From: Escallonia rubra
Taxonomy: Eukaryota > Streptophyta > Magnoliopsida > Escalloniales > Escalloniaceae
Direction of reading: 5' to 3'
NCBI GenBank assembly: GCA_033065855.1
Contig: JAVXUO010000239.1
Location: forward strand, 248,001 to 312,000
Length of the DNA: 64,000 bases
Numbering within the stretch: position 1 is the first letter of the stretch; every line of letters begins with the position of its first letter. The notes under the pieces are model-generated. The model was not told where the DNA came from. It ran no database searches and worked only from the letters and a program-made list of their open reading frames with translations. Shown in pieces: positions 22,380 through 34,250 of this stretch. The translations under genes were made by a program, and so were the position numbers.

Positions 22380-22830
22380 GTCCGTTGCTGAAGACCTTTA
22401 CCGACGCTAAAAATGGCGTCGATTAATACCGACAAATCTTTAGCGATGGATGCTCCATCACTAAAAGTCCATTTCGATAATTACCAACAGAGCGATAACA
22501 ATTCCGTCGCTAAAAGTGCTATAATAGCTACGGACTTTTAGCGACATATATTTCATCGCTAAAAGTCTTTAAATTAAAATTTGAGAAAATAAAAAATAAG
22601 AAATTATACAAAAATACCTGTGGCGACATAATTTTTCATTGCTAAAAGTAATTAAATCCGTTGGTAAATAGTAAACTTTTGTCGTTGGAGGCCCAAATTC
22701 CGTCACTAATCTTTTAGCGATGGAGTTTTTACCAACTGATTTTATCGATAGACAGTCCGTTTATAAAAGTCTTTGTTGAGGGATAATCCACTTTTTGCGA
22801 CATAAAATTTCGTTAGTAATGAAATCATAA
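22380..22830. repeat. Cluster of TTAGCGAC/GTCGCTAA motifs, probable TIR-element remnant
   Basis: About ten direct and inverted copies of TTAGCGA(C/T) or its complement occur within 450 bp (for example CCGTCGCTAAAAG and CTTTTAGCGACAT). Dense motifs of this kind are typical of the subterminal regions of plant CACTA or Mutator-like non-autonomous elements. Neither clean outer termini nor a target duplication was seen, so the boundaries are approximate. Confidence 0.5.
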
Positions 22831-24240
22831 CAAATGTTAATAAGTATGGGTAAAAAAAAAAGAATATCAAAATATATAATGATATGCCGAATAGTTAAAA
22901 GGGATAAAAAAAACTTACGTATGGCTTCGACAATCTACAAGGCTTTCTCTATCATATAATTATGTCATATGTTACGATTATATGAAAGATTTCTCTACCA
23001 CCACCACCCCAAACCCAAGCATCACTGCACCAATCGCTCTATAGATTTATATTTCTTATCTTGTTAAATACCTTAAGTTAAAATAGTCATAATTAAGTAC
23101 TAATTAATAGATGGATTCAGCATAGTACAAAAAAACTGTCAACTTGTGAGCTACAACATTTATTTCAGCACATAATGTTGTCTCTCATGTTTTTACATTC
23201 TTTCTTGGTTAGAATTTTTTTTTTGTTTAGGTATGGGTAATCTAGTTAGTCAATTATTTTGACGAGCACAAAGCGCTTACTTAATATTAATAATTTTTTT
23301 TTTGCATTATAAGAATATATAATTTCAATTTCAAAGATTGAGGTTATTTAATTAAAATTAATTTGTGAAAGTAAACTGCTATTTGGCATTTTCAAGTATT
23401 TTTAAAAGTTATGTCAAATTCAATTTGATTCCATTTTCTTTTTGCAATTATAGGTGTATATGATTTTTGTTATAAAGTTTGAGCTTATTTGTCAAAATTA
23501 ATTGCTTAAGTAAACTGTTATTTTTTATATTTTGAAGTATGTTTAAGAATTAAGTCATTTTTGGCTTTTTATTGCTTCCACAAAAAGAAAAAAAAACTTT
23601 ATAATTGTGATGTATTACCCTTTAATTTTCATACAAGGATTTCGTGGTACATTATTTGCAAGACTTTATTTTACTTTTTAGAGTACTTTTGGGACGTTAA
23701 TAGTCATAATTAAAGCCTAATATGTAAGTATATTGATTGTGTATATTTTTGAAAGATGTAGAACTTGTTTCATAGTTTAAAAAGATTTACAAAATTCTAG
23801 CCAATTATACCGAGGAATATTTTAATACAAATTAGAGTAAAGATGTAGTCAGTGTGGGATGATTTTTGTATTTTACCTTTATGAGAATTTTATTATTATT
23901 ATTTGAAAGTACTTTTGAGGTATTAATAGTCAATATTAAGGCCTATTGACTTTTTACTTTCATAAGGTTTACGAAAATCGGGCCACTTATACCTACAAAT
24001 TATTTGATAATAAAATATAAGAAAGAGTAATAAATGGAATAAAAAAGGAAAATAACATTAATCACGTGTTACTTAAGTAAAAGGGATAAAAAAGTACCCC
24101 AAAAAAAAAAAGAAAAAAAAATGTCGCTTTTACAATATACATTGCTTCATCAATTATATATTTATATGCTATGATATTAGATGGTATAGATGGCCTACAA
24201 CTCCCTCATATATTTATCATTATTTTTCGACAAATACTAA
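22831..24240. other. AT-rich gene-free stretch
   Basis: This is very AT-rich, with many A and T runs. No gene, RNA or paired terminal repeats were recognised. Confidence 0.5.
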
Positions 24241-24249
24241 AAAATATTA

Positions 24250-25495
24250 GGGTTAATTACACTTATGTCCCTGATGTTTGAGTGAAATTACAGTCAAGGA
24301 CACTAACTTTCAAAAGGTAACAAATCGTGTCCACAAACGTTAAAAAGGTAACACTTGTGTCCATCCGTCAAATATCCGTCTAAAAAGTGTACTTTTTTGC
24401 TGATGTCATAAATACGTATTCTTAAAATGACAATATTACCCTTGCAATGTATATACACGTATTCTTAAAATCTTATTTTTTTCTCTCCAAATTTGTAGTT
24501 TTTTTCCTTTTTGATAAAGCCTTTTTTCCTTTAGTTTTTTTAATTTGAATATCAATCCTAACTCTCTTTCTCTCTCTCTCTCCAACTCCCCGCACCCTGC
24601 CCCACTACACCCCTACCCCTCTCGTCGTCCCACCCTCCCCGCCCTCACCCTCCCCTTAAGTAACCCATCGCTACCGTCGTCCCCGGAACGGAGATTGACC
24701 ACCGGCGCCAAAACCACCAACGAACCACCACCAAATCCGCACCAAAGACATTGCTGTAATCGACAACCTAAGACTCAAATCACCGCCGGCACGACATAAG
24801 CCACGCCGGCATCATCACAACATCGCCAGTACCCTAATCCACGACCCAAGACACAAACCACAGCCACCTCATCACAGCACCGCCGGCACCCATCTACATC
24901 GCTCGCCGGACCAACCACCACATCGTCCACCGGAGCATCTACGTCGCCGTGGTAGGCTCGGCAGCCGATCAAATTAATTTTTTCAACTGGTAGGCTCGCC
25001 GACGGTGGTTTTATTTCTAGATTTCAGCGGTAAATTTAATTTTTTAAAAGATAAACGATTGATGCATTTAGTTGGTATTAGTTAGTTGTGGTGGGTATTG
25101 GCTTTTATAGATGGTGGTGTTGGTGGCATTGACTTTGGTGAATGGCGGTGACTGTGGCCATGGTGGTGTTGAGGCAGTGGTTATTGGCTTTGGTGAATGG
25201 CGGCATTGGCTTTGTTGAGGCAGTGGTTATTGGTATTAGTTAGTTGTGGTGGGTATTGGCTTTGGTGAATGGCGGTGACTGTGGCCAGAATTGCAGGGGG
25301 AAAAAGATAGAGGTTAGGGAAAAGAGGAATGAATGGTATTTTACATTTTCAATCGTGGGCAATGTGGTCATTTCATTCAAACCGTTAAGTATTTCAATAC
25401 TCCGTTAGGTCAAAGGACATAAGTGCCTATTTTCTAAACTTATGGACACGCGTGTAATTACCCTATAACCTCAGGGACATAAGTGTAATTAATCC
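24250..25495. mobile_element. Mutator-like non-autonomous element, family A copy 1
   Basis: The termini GGGTTAATTACACTTATGTC and the reverse complement of GGATTAATTACACTTATGTC match for more than 20 bp. A perfect 9-bp target duplication (AAAATATTA) lies at 24241-24249 and 25496-25504, typical of Mutator-like elements. The outer 150 bp on both sides are related. The interior is a C-rich stretch followed by a G/T-rich one with short internal repeats and no transposase. A relative lies at 49055-50045 in the opposite orientation. Confidence 0.85.
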
Positions 25496-25841
25496 AAAAT
25501 ATTAAATATAATTCTTAAGAGCACTTTCTAACGTCGCTAATTAAAAATTATTAAATGCATCGACCTTCATTCACTGCTATATAGAAAGTAATAAGCTCTT
25601 TCTATAATCCCGATTACGGCCAAAAAGTTTCTCGTAAAATTGGTCTTTCTTGTTACAAACTATGCATATAGCAAAACACAGACAACGACGATGCTCGAGT
25701 AGTCCTCTCAGTAGAGAAAATTGGTCTGCTACCATCGCTGATCTGAAACAACACTCGGATATACACAACATTCACATTTACGTACACACTAAATTTTCTT
25801 TAGACATAAACAGTCATTTTGGATGGCATCACATCACAGGA

Positions 25842-27365
25842 TCAAGTACTAATTCCGGTCATGGCATGAGGCTTCGGTGCGCCTGTGTTGGTTAAGTGAT
25901 ACTGCGACGCATACTTGTACCTTGGTCCTTCTGATTTAATAACTGGAGGCTCATTCAGAAAAGCCCATTTGCTACTAATCCACCTACATCCAACAACAAC
26001 ACATATATATATTTCTTTTCTGTAACGGCCAGTTGACGTAGAAAAGTAAAGCATATTTCGTACTCTTATTTTTTTGCGTTTTGTTTGTCACTGAAAAGTG
26101 TTATAACGACAAAGTATCGATCTTTAAGCAAAATTTAAGCTGTTAAATCGCGGGTTGAGAAAAAATGTTAAGATCAGAGTGAATATCATACCAGCCATTT
26201 TTCTCTATTAGTTTCTCCTTCGATTCTTCTTCAATCTCCATGTCCAACGAGTTTTCTTTGATATCAGGAAGCGGCATAGAGCTTGATCTCTGATGCCTTC
26301 TCTCATCCTCATACTCCTTGAATGTAGCATCCACCTGTCAAATATATATGAGACACAGATCTTCTGCCTTTCCTATTGGGAATATGTGAATATTCATAAA
26401 AAAAATTCTACTTTTACTTTTACTAACAAACTAAATGTGATGTTGCACGTTGGATTGGATAGCGATAGCCTCATGTCACATATTTATTGGTTGGGCGTCA
26501 GAGATGTGCAAAGACATATTGGCATTCGACTACACTGCAGTGAACTTTGCACCGGCTCTAACATTCATCGGGGAGATCTCTTGAAAAAATGCACCGACTC
26601 TAACATTCATCGGGGAGATCTCCTGAAAAAAGGGTTTGTGGGCATCATTTAGGTATAATCGGTCATATCTGTGTAAGAATGTCTCTTGATTCGTGAGACT
26701 AAGCTCGAATACACTTACGGACTTTTGGCCATATAGGTATTTATCTCGTGTACAATTGGGTGAAGTTAGGAACTCAAATGCGAAGAGAGTGCGATACACT
26801 TAAACGTGTTAAGTGTTAAATATTATAGGCTATCACGTATGCCGTTAGGCTATAACATTATACATGTACAAAAAAGCATCAGGCCTTTAACATGTGATTA
26901 AGCTTAACCAACTATTTCTAATTCCAGTTCGATTGGTTTCTTTCATATACGAGGAAGATGGGAAATCACAAACTGAGCTCGAGTAACAGTAGTATGGTCC
27001 ATTTTACGATCTGGCCTAAAACATGAGAAAGACAGTCTAAGAACGGATAATATATTTGATGATATGAGTTAAATTAAACCTGGTTACTAGGCCATAAATC
27101 AGAAATAGCATTGGAAGGCTCCTCCTCGTCTCGCTTCTTTGATTTCCAGTAAGTTTCAATCTCTCTCTTAGTCAGTGACTTATTCCTCTGATATTTTACT
27201 GCAAAAAGAAAAAAGAGAGGCCACCCACGTTCCATGAAACCCAAATGAACTAAAGAAGTAACTTAGAAACATATATATGGAAACTGAGAAAAGGGTAAAG
27301 AGAGATTGATAACCAAGCTTAGGATCCGGGGAATGAGAGTCCCAGCCAGCCATAAGAGAACCCAT
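25842..27365 (-). CDS. Conserved-looking plant protein of unknown function, 151 aa, four exons
   Basis: Exons on the minus strand are 27314-27365, 27080-27198, 26192-26334 and 25842-25983. All junctions are GT-AG and in frame, giving 151 residues. The protein starts MGSLMAGWDSHSPDPK, continues VKYQRNKSLTKREIETYWKS and an acidic, Ser-rich middle (RRHQRSSSMPLPDIKE), then KLIEKNGWW(I)SSKWAFLNEPP and RYKYASQYHLTNTG. It has no signal peptide or membrane segment. I recall similar short plant proteins with the SLTKxEIxxYWxxKK and NGWWxxxxWAFLNEPP blocks, but no assigned function. Those two blocks are the probable conserved core. Intron 1 is 115 bp. Intron 2 (745 bp) carries a 42-bp tandem duplication. 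Confidence 0.8.
26549..26632. repeat. 42-bp tandem duplication in an intron
   Basis: Units 26549-26590 and 26591-26632 are nearly identical (GCACCG.CTCTAACATTCATC). They lie in intron 2 of the 151-residue protein gene. This is a simple local duplication. Confidence 0.9.
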
Positions 27366-27819
27366 TTGCTAAAATCCTCTAAACTGCTTGAATCAGACAC
27401 ACAGACTTGTTTTCCTGTGGAGAATAGTTATTCAAGGCAAAAGGTGAAGGTGGTGGGACTTGCTGTTTCTTGATCTCTATCTTCATTTACGTTTATCTAT
27501 ATAAATAATAAAGTGAAGGAGATAACCTTGGACTTCTGATTTTAGTATATCTTTGGGCTGATCAGGCTCGTTTTGTTTGGTTGTGGCTAAAGAAGATTCC
27601 AGCGAGTTAATACCGGAAAAAAAAGCCAAAAAGATAAAAGGGATTCTAGCGGCTTTGGCCAACAGATTTGTTTCGAGGTGACGACAACAAAGATATTGTT
27701 CTTAATCTTATCTTTGGACTATTGTAGACCGGAAGCTAATTTTTGTCACCGTTTGTTAGTGCTACTGAGACAGAATTAGACAGCTCAGATTAAATCTCTT
27801 TTTTTCTTAAATTTTTTCT

Positions 27820-27848
27820 AACCTCCGCCACATAATGTGGCGGAGGTT
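27820..27848. repeat. Perfect 14-bp palindromic hairpin, GC-rich
   Basis: AACCTCCGCCACAT is followed after one base by its exact reverse complement. A partial echo (GATTATGTGGCGC) lies 40 bp downstream. It stands out in AT-rich DNA and may be the remnant of a TIR element. Confidence 0.85.
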
Positions 27849-28812
27849 CGCGCATACTGTAAGTAGTCCGCTAGATTATGTGGCGCACGACGACTTTAAT
27901 TAAATGAAAATAAAAAACAGCGAATTTGACAAGCTGCTCACCTCGATAGCATGGACAGTCAGATTACACTGACAATTCTTAAATTTACCAGCTCCCATTA
28001 TAGACCATCTAGGGCATAAACTGCTAACTGAAAACAAGTGTCGAAATCTCTTTAAAAGGTGTAAAATTGAAACTAAGCCTAATTAGTCAAAGTGTTGAGA
28101 GGAAAATAAACTTAAATTCCGTAAGTGTATAGATGAATATAAGTTCAACATAATGGATAACCGTACTTTACTATTCATCACTAACACTCGATTTCTTTCA
28201 TTAAAACTTTTAAGTTTAATGTCTTTGCTGACACATTTTATTAATGTTTTTAAAAGTGAAAGTGAAATGTAAATATTCTGAAAATGAAGTGCGGTTGTCG
28301 ATCCCAATTTTAGTCTTTATGAACATGTGGAACCAACACTCACTCTCATATTTGGCATTTTAGCAAAGATATTAGGCTGCAACATCTATTCCTGACCTTT
28401 GTTTGGATGTCATTTTCGTTCTTTTCATTATCATATCTGCAGGTAGACAATATTTCTTTCCGGAAAAGATGAAAACATGATTGATAAGGGCAGATACCAG
28501 AATACCAATTATCTTTTGAATTTTATTCCAAAGGACATTGTCACTGTCAAAAATGAATTGGTCCTGTTCAAACAAGGGCGAATATTACTCTGGAGTTTAT
28601 TCATATGGATATTCTAAAAAGTGCTCTGGATTGATGTTTTTGGAAAGGGTAAGCAGTCAAAATTATGCTAAAAACATAAAAACCGAGTCACGAAAATGCT
28701 ACCCAAACAACGCATAGGTGTTGTAGTTATGCACATAATATGTATATACTTGCCTTGAATACACTCATCCAAATTTGTGACATCAGTCCTAGTACATACA
28801 CCGCCCGAAATG
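27849..28812. other. Intergenic, nothing recognised
   Basis: AT-rich spacer. Several minus-strand open frames of 60-75 codons have no family resemblance and no splice context. Confidence 0.4.
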
Positions 28813-28820
28813 CATTGAGT

Positions 28821-29227
28821 TGGGGGGGAGGCACCGGTGCCTGCTGCTCCAACATTTTTTTTCATCTATATGGTATATTTAACTCACGATTATAAAAGTG
28901 TCCACCTAAAATTGAAAAACATTTAAAGGAGATGTCTTTTTGGTCATTTTATATGTTACATACCTAAATTTCTTAGGAATTGCTAAAAGAAAAGTCATTT
29001 TTGTCATTTTAAATGCTAAACTTACACAATAAACAAAAAAAAAAAGTTCAATTTCCAAACTAATAAAACCAACATTCAACACAGCGAACATACGGCAAAA
29101 TGACACAGCTACACCACTAACATCACATGTTTTCTCCTCTCCCTCCTCCAACAGCAGGCGTTGATTTCTTTAACAATTTCTCTTTTGTATATTTGGTGCT
29201 CACCTTGAGATTGATTACAGACTCCGT
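28821..29227. mobile_element. hAT-like element, short copy
   Basis: Internal sequence (GGCACCGGTGCCTGC, later GTCCACCTAAAAT and TTTTGGTCATTTTATATGTTA) matches the left part of the element at 30319-31626. The right end is CTCCGTCA. The flanks CATTGAGT (28813-28820) and CACTGAGT (29228-29235) agree at seven of eight bases. This looks like an internally deleted relative, about 0.4 kb. Its left terminus is poorly defined. Confidence 0.5.
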
Positions 29228-29240
29228 CACTGAGTAGGGG

Positions 29241-29385
29241 TCACTAGGGATGGCAATGAGGCAGGTCGGATGCGGGTTTCTTAAGATCCGCACCCGCCCC
29301 GCCATGCCAAACATGTCGCCCCGCCCCGCCATGGGGATGGCAATACCATCCCTGACCCGATGGGCTTTCAGGTAACCCGACCCGA
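29241..29385. repeat. GC-rich hAT-type terminal fragment
   Basis: The sequence starts TAGGGATGGCAAT and contains GGGGATGGCAATACC and CCATCCCTGACCCG, with multiple CGGGT/ACCCG motifs. Termini of this kind are common in plant hAT MITEs. A solitary TAGGGATGGCAAT also occurs at 57341-57353. The copy seems rearranged, and no target duplication was found. Confidence 0.45.
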
Positions 29386-30308
29386 CCCGTTCCAATTCGC
29401 ACTGTCATTGAAGAATTGCAATCATCGTCATCACTTTCGCTCTTAGTCTCCTCCGCCGACGAGAGCATCCGGCTCAACACATTGTACAATAACACCACCA
29501 CCCCTGCTATTGTCGCCATCATCGTCGTCGCCGCCATGTCAATCACTCCAAAATCATTAACTACTCTAATCTACATAATCATAACTTCGACGAATTCTAA
29601 TGTTTTGGAACAATTAATGGAAGAAATGGAATACGACGTCTGTGTTCGCAGGATCTTTGGTGGAAGCAAGATAGGTGGATGTAGGATTTGCTTTGGTCTG
29701 TCCATTCGTCCTGGAGCGTGGCAATGGATCCTTGGGTAAATTGAACATGATTGAGCTGGGGTCTGTACATGGTTTCCAACATTTTTACTTATTAAAGCCG
29801 AAGATGTCGATCGAGTTCGTGTGAACTTGCCAATTCTGTCGTTGTCGGTACATACCTAATTAGCAGCAACTTCCAACAGTTAAAAGTGTGCTCCAAACCA
29901 ACTAGAAAGGAGTTGGTAGAGCTGGTTCTCTCATTTTTAGTAGTTACTCTAATTCAGTCTCCTCATCCCTCAGCTTGGTGACAATTTTAGATATCGAAGT
30001 TATTGTGTCGTTTTGGCCGCTCTTTAGTTGCTTGCAGAATTCCAAGCGAAACAGTTTTTCGAAGGCATTCTTCCATTACTTATAATTCCATACGCCTACC
30101 GGGTGAATACACACCTTAATTTGTTTTTCTAACACGTTAAGGGAAATAGTAACACTATGGTTTATATTGTTAAGCATAATAATATTTTTGAGTCATTTCT
30201 CTAACAGCTAATTGATAACTTAACATGGTATGATAAGGTACTGGGTTCGATTTTTCTCGACTGCATATTTGATTCCGCTCTCTTCTAGCGATTTGTACTG
30301 TTTATTTG
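29386..30308. other. Intergenic with one weak ORF
   Basis: A minus-strand frame from 29546 encodes a hydrophobic helix (ATIAGVVVLLYNVLSRML) followed by an acidic run (ESDDDDCNSS), but it runs straight into the GC-rich repeat at 29.24-29.39 kb. It could be the 5' part of a small membrane-protein gene cut by the repeat, or chance. Nothing else was recognised. Confidence 0.25.
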
Positions 30309-30318
30309 TACACTTGGT

Positions 30319-31626
30319 CAGGGGCAGAGGGAATGGGGGGCACAGGTGGGCCGGTGCCCACCTGCTTCTCGGTAAATTTTCTGAATTATATGTTATATTT
30401 TATCCTTAACGAGAAAAATGCCCACCTAAAATTTTTAAAAATGCTTTAAATAGATGTATTTTTAGTCACTTCATATGTTAAGCTATATGAAAATTCTTAA
30501 AAATAGTTTAAAAAATATTTTTTTAGCCATTAAAAATACTAAATTTACTAAATAAAAAAAGTCCTACGTTTAAAGTCAACACAAAAAAATCTCTTATTCT
30601 TTATTTTTTTCAAAGTCTCCCTATGTCCAAAGCCTGAAAGCCACATAATGGAAAGAGGCACGAAGCACACCGTCTCCTCAGTCCCCTCACCAACCTTTTT
30701 CCCTCAAGGCCATGACCCACTGCCTCCACCGGCAGGTCCAACTCCGGCGACCGGCATAGTCGCGTAGACGATAGATTCAATCACCGCAGAATGGTTGAAG
30801 TTGTGGTGTATTACTCGAATCATCGATTCATCTATTCCTCCAGCTTTGTCGATCTGTCATGGTGTATTTGCAATGATGTTCTCCTCATGTTTTCTTTCCC
30901 AAATTATCAGTGTCTCGCCTAATTTTCTCCATGACAATCCCTTCAGCTTAAAAATCATGAAGAATCTTCTTCTTTTTTCCAAATATAAAGCCACCATTCT
31001 TCCACTGATTACTAAAATTGGTCCACTGCCTCCATACAAAGTCACAAACCCTAATCTTCTACTTTGAAAGCAAGGTCAGATCTAGACCTCCGATGTTTAT
31101 TCTTAGAATTTCTATTTCCTTGAACTTGAACCGTTTCCTTTTTGTTTCAAATTCGAATTTGATAGTTGAGTTTTGGAACTTACAAGTCTCAATTGAGAAT
31201 TGGAGGCCGCTAGTGAGATTCTTAATTTCATATTGAGATTTTGGATTTTTATTTTTAGATTGCAATTGCTACTCGTGGGTGGTGAGTGTATATGTCTCAG
31301 ATTGAGGTTTGTTGGGATTTTTTTATTTTGGGTTGAAATATTGACAATTGATGCTTGTGGTTGCAATTAGGAAGTGGGAATTTGACATTTGGGAGAACTT
31401 AACACTGAATTTGGTAATTAGAGTTTGAAAATTTGGAGCTTTCATGAATAAGTTGAATATACTGCCCACCTGACGAATTGGGAAGTTCGAATTGGAGTTC
31501 ATGTTTCTTTCCCCTTTAGCCCACGCTCATGAGTTTGTTAGGTTTAACTCATTGACAAATGTATTTTAAGCAAAAAAAAATTGACTATTAAGTGATCACC
31601 TTGAACTAAGTCTCTGGCTCCGTCAT
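30319..31626. mobile_element. hAT-like non-autonomous element, ~1.3 kb
   Basis: The left end begins CAGGGGCAGAGGGAATG and the right end closes CTCTGGCTCCGTCAT. The flanks share TACACTTGGT (30309-30318 and 31627-31636), so the target duplication is 8-10 bp. The left 250 bp match the shorter copy at 28821-29227. The interior is non-coding. The right end together with adjoining host sequence is tandemly duplicated (31.46-31.95 kb). Confidence 0.65.
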
Positions 31627-31950
31627 TACACTTGGTGATGATACACATTAATTTATCTCTTCACGTATAATCATAAACATGCACGTGAGGAAGAGTATTA
31701 AGTATGATAACCACTTGACGAATTGAGAAGTTCGAATTGGAGTTCATCTTTCTTCCCCCTTTGACTCACGTTCATCAGTTTATTAGGTTTAACTCATTGA
31801 CAAATGTATTTTAAGCAAAAAAAAATTGACTATTAAGTGATCACCTTGAACTAAGTCTCTGGCTCCGTCATTACACTTGGTGATGATACACGTTAATTTA
31901 TCTCTTCACGTATAATCATATGTATGCAGGTGAGAAAAAATATTAAATAT
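31460..31950. repeat. Tandem duplication, period about 245 bp
   Basis: Two copies start near 31462 and 31707. Each holds GACGAATTG, GAAGTTCGAATTGGAGTTC, the element end CTCTGGCTCCGTCATTACAC and the same host flank (CGTATAATCATA). Because one unit contains both element and flank, the duplication happened after the hAT-like insertion. The copies differ at a small number of sites, so it is not brand new. Confidence 0.93.
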
Positions 31951-32110
31951 GATATCACTGTTGAATTCATTATTTTTTAATGACCAAAGCTTTTAAAGAA
32001 ACTACGGACTTAACGCTAGGCCAGTCCGGTCTTTTCATTAACAGAATTGAAATGGGGAATGAGCCCTCGTGGTGTGGACACTAATTCCGAGACATTGTTG
32101 TCATCAACCA

Positions 32111-32389
32111 CTAGTGATGAAACCCCATAACAACCCACCCATCAAGATCCAGAGCACACGTGCATCTGTGACTTAGGTCGGCAGCTGGAACCTCGATTCT
32201 CAGCAAAATTGGGTCTTTCCACAGCAAATTAGTGACGACAATCTGTCTGTGAGCAGTATGCTTGATATTTTCTAAGCAGATACTTGCTGCTGGTGCAGTG
32301 AACCTTTCATTCACCCACTGATCGATCTGACCCAAAGTGCATGTGCTTTTCGGGGGGTCCCTGGCCTCAGCCAGCATTGGCCAGGTCAA
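32111..32389 (-). other. Unassigned open frame, 92 codons
   Basis: The minus-strand frame reads like coding sequence in composition (blocks such as GQIDQWVNERFTAPAASICL and WKDPILLRIEVPAADLSHRC) and is less AT-rich than its surroundings. I do not recognise the family, and the flanks show no partner exons I could join. It may be a relic exon or a chance frame, so it is not called a gene. Confidence 0.25.
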
Positions 32390-32399
32390 GATATCATCT

Positions 32400-33480
32400 C
32401 TTGCACTTTTGGGTGGGGGGGATCAATCGCAAAATGGCATATATCTTGTACTAACTGGACTACACTGAACATGTTAATCCACACAGAGACCTTTCAAGAT
32501 AGGGTAGGCTACAAGAGGTGTTATGATTTTGTTAGTTTATCTCACTAGTAGTTTGCTGCCTTAAGCTAGCTTAAAAGGCAAAATCAGCTCAAAAAAATTG
32601 TGGATGATGCGTTGTGCATATATAATATTCTTTAGAAAAGTTGAATGGTTTTTATGTTTACTCGCTATCCTCAAATCTTAAATCGTCGTAACATTTAGGA
32701 CATGCCACCACCATGATACGCCACCGAGATCAAAAAGCATTTTAAGGCATTAAAGGGTTTATAATTTGGTAAATAGTTATTTGAACTCTACTATACTTAA
32801 AAATTTTGAGACAGTTTTAAAGGCATGCAGCGGCACTTTAGTAATTCTAGCAATCAATGTGGAGCTTCGGATGTTAAAATTTGTAATTCAACTATCACTT
32901 TTCAAAAGTTCTATTATAATCCTCTGCATATTATTATACTTTTCAAGAGTTTCACTATGTGCATAATATGATAAACATGTTTTACTTTTGTATGTAAAAT
33001 ATGTAAATTGACCTAGAAAAACTAAACGTGATGATAAACGGTTTTTAATTTTAAATCGTGATAAATAAAACGGCTTTGACAACGGAGTTAGCGATACATT
33101 AAGTTAACTAATGATCTTTGGCCTCTAGCAACAAATAAAAAGAGGGTAGCCATTGCTTTAACGGACAGGGCAGTTAAATAAAGAGCTTGACAAGGGACGA
33201 GAAAAGTGCGGGATCCGAGAAAAGCCTCTGTGGCCGCGAACCTTCCCACGGTGACTGTTAGGCGGTGGAAAGGCCAGAGTGACGGTGGTGCTACCCCCGA
33301 GCCACGGTCACGGATTCTCAAGCCTAGTGTTTCCAAACAAACCCAAGAAAAGGGAAACAGAGTGGAGTGGATAGGGATAAAAATGGTCGGCCAGTTTTTG
33401 TAATCATTCCACCTTTTGATGATTTACAGTACTATTTTGTTTCCTCCCGAGACATTTCCCGACGGTTTTAAAGGCGTAAA
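32400..33480. other. Intergenic upstream of the tubby-like gene
   Basis: No genes were recognised. The 33.1-33.4 kb part is GC-richer and probably includes promoter sequence of the tubby-like gene. Confidence 0.4.
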
Positions 33481-33499
33481 CTTTTCTATTACCATTCCC

Positions 33500-34250
33500 C
33501 ATCCTTAAACCTTCGAGATCCATTTTCGCGTTTCTTTTGTGGTTTGCGGGCATCGCAGACGTGAAGATTTTGATTCCGATCCGAAAGTTTCGAAGCTTCT
33601 TTGGCTATTCATTGGAGGCCGTATTGTGATCGGCGACGGAGCTTCGGAAGATTGATTGGTACATTGAAATTTTTGTATATTATGGTCCCCTTTTTAGCCC
33701 TTTTATCCTTCATATATTAATTTCAGGGAATTGTAAAAAGAATGTGGTGATAGCAAGTTGAATATTTTGCTATAAACGGGGTTCGTTATCTAATTGTCGG
33801 GTTGCTTATCGGCCGGATTTATTAAAGGGTTTGGGGGGGTTGGGGGGAGGGGTATTTTGAATTTTTTATGACACAACTCAATTTAGATTTTGGCTTGCGA
33901 GTTTATGCAGTATTTCTGGTCATTCATTTGCCACTAAAAGATTGAAACAGTTAGGTATTGTGCATACGTTTAATGCATTTTATGAATGCTCCAACTGTTG
34001 CTTCAACCGATCTCTGAATTTTTTGTGGGATTTCGGGGAAATTAGAACTTTGTGTTAAATAAATCAAAAAAAATACTTTGATATCAGACAATGAAGTTTT
34101 GAAAGTTGAATTAGATAAATATTTCTTTGTTGAACTAAGCAAATTTATATGTACTACTTGTTAAATTATTGAAATTTGAAGTCTTGTACTAAATGTTTTC
34201 GATCCAGTAGGCAGTAAGTTGGGCGAAGGAAGGGCTTTTTGCTTGTAACA
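33500..34250 (+). promoter_or_regulatory. Presumed 5' UTR with a leader intron, tubby-like gene
   Basis: A donor-like GTACATT near 33659 and an acceptor-like GTAGGCAG near 34213 would place a ~555-bp leader intron shortly before the start codon at 34251. It is inferred from splice-like signals only. Confidence 0.4.
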
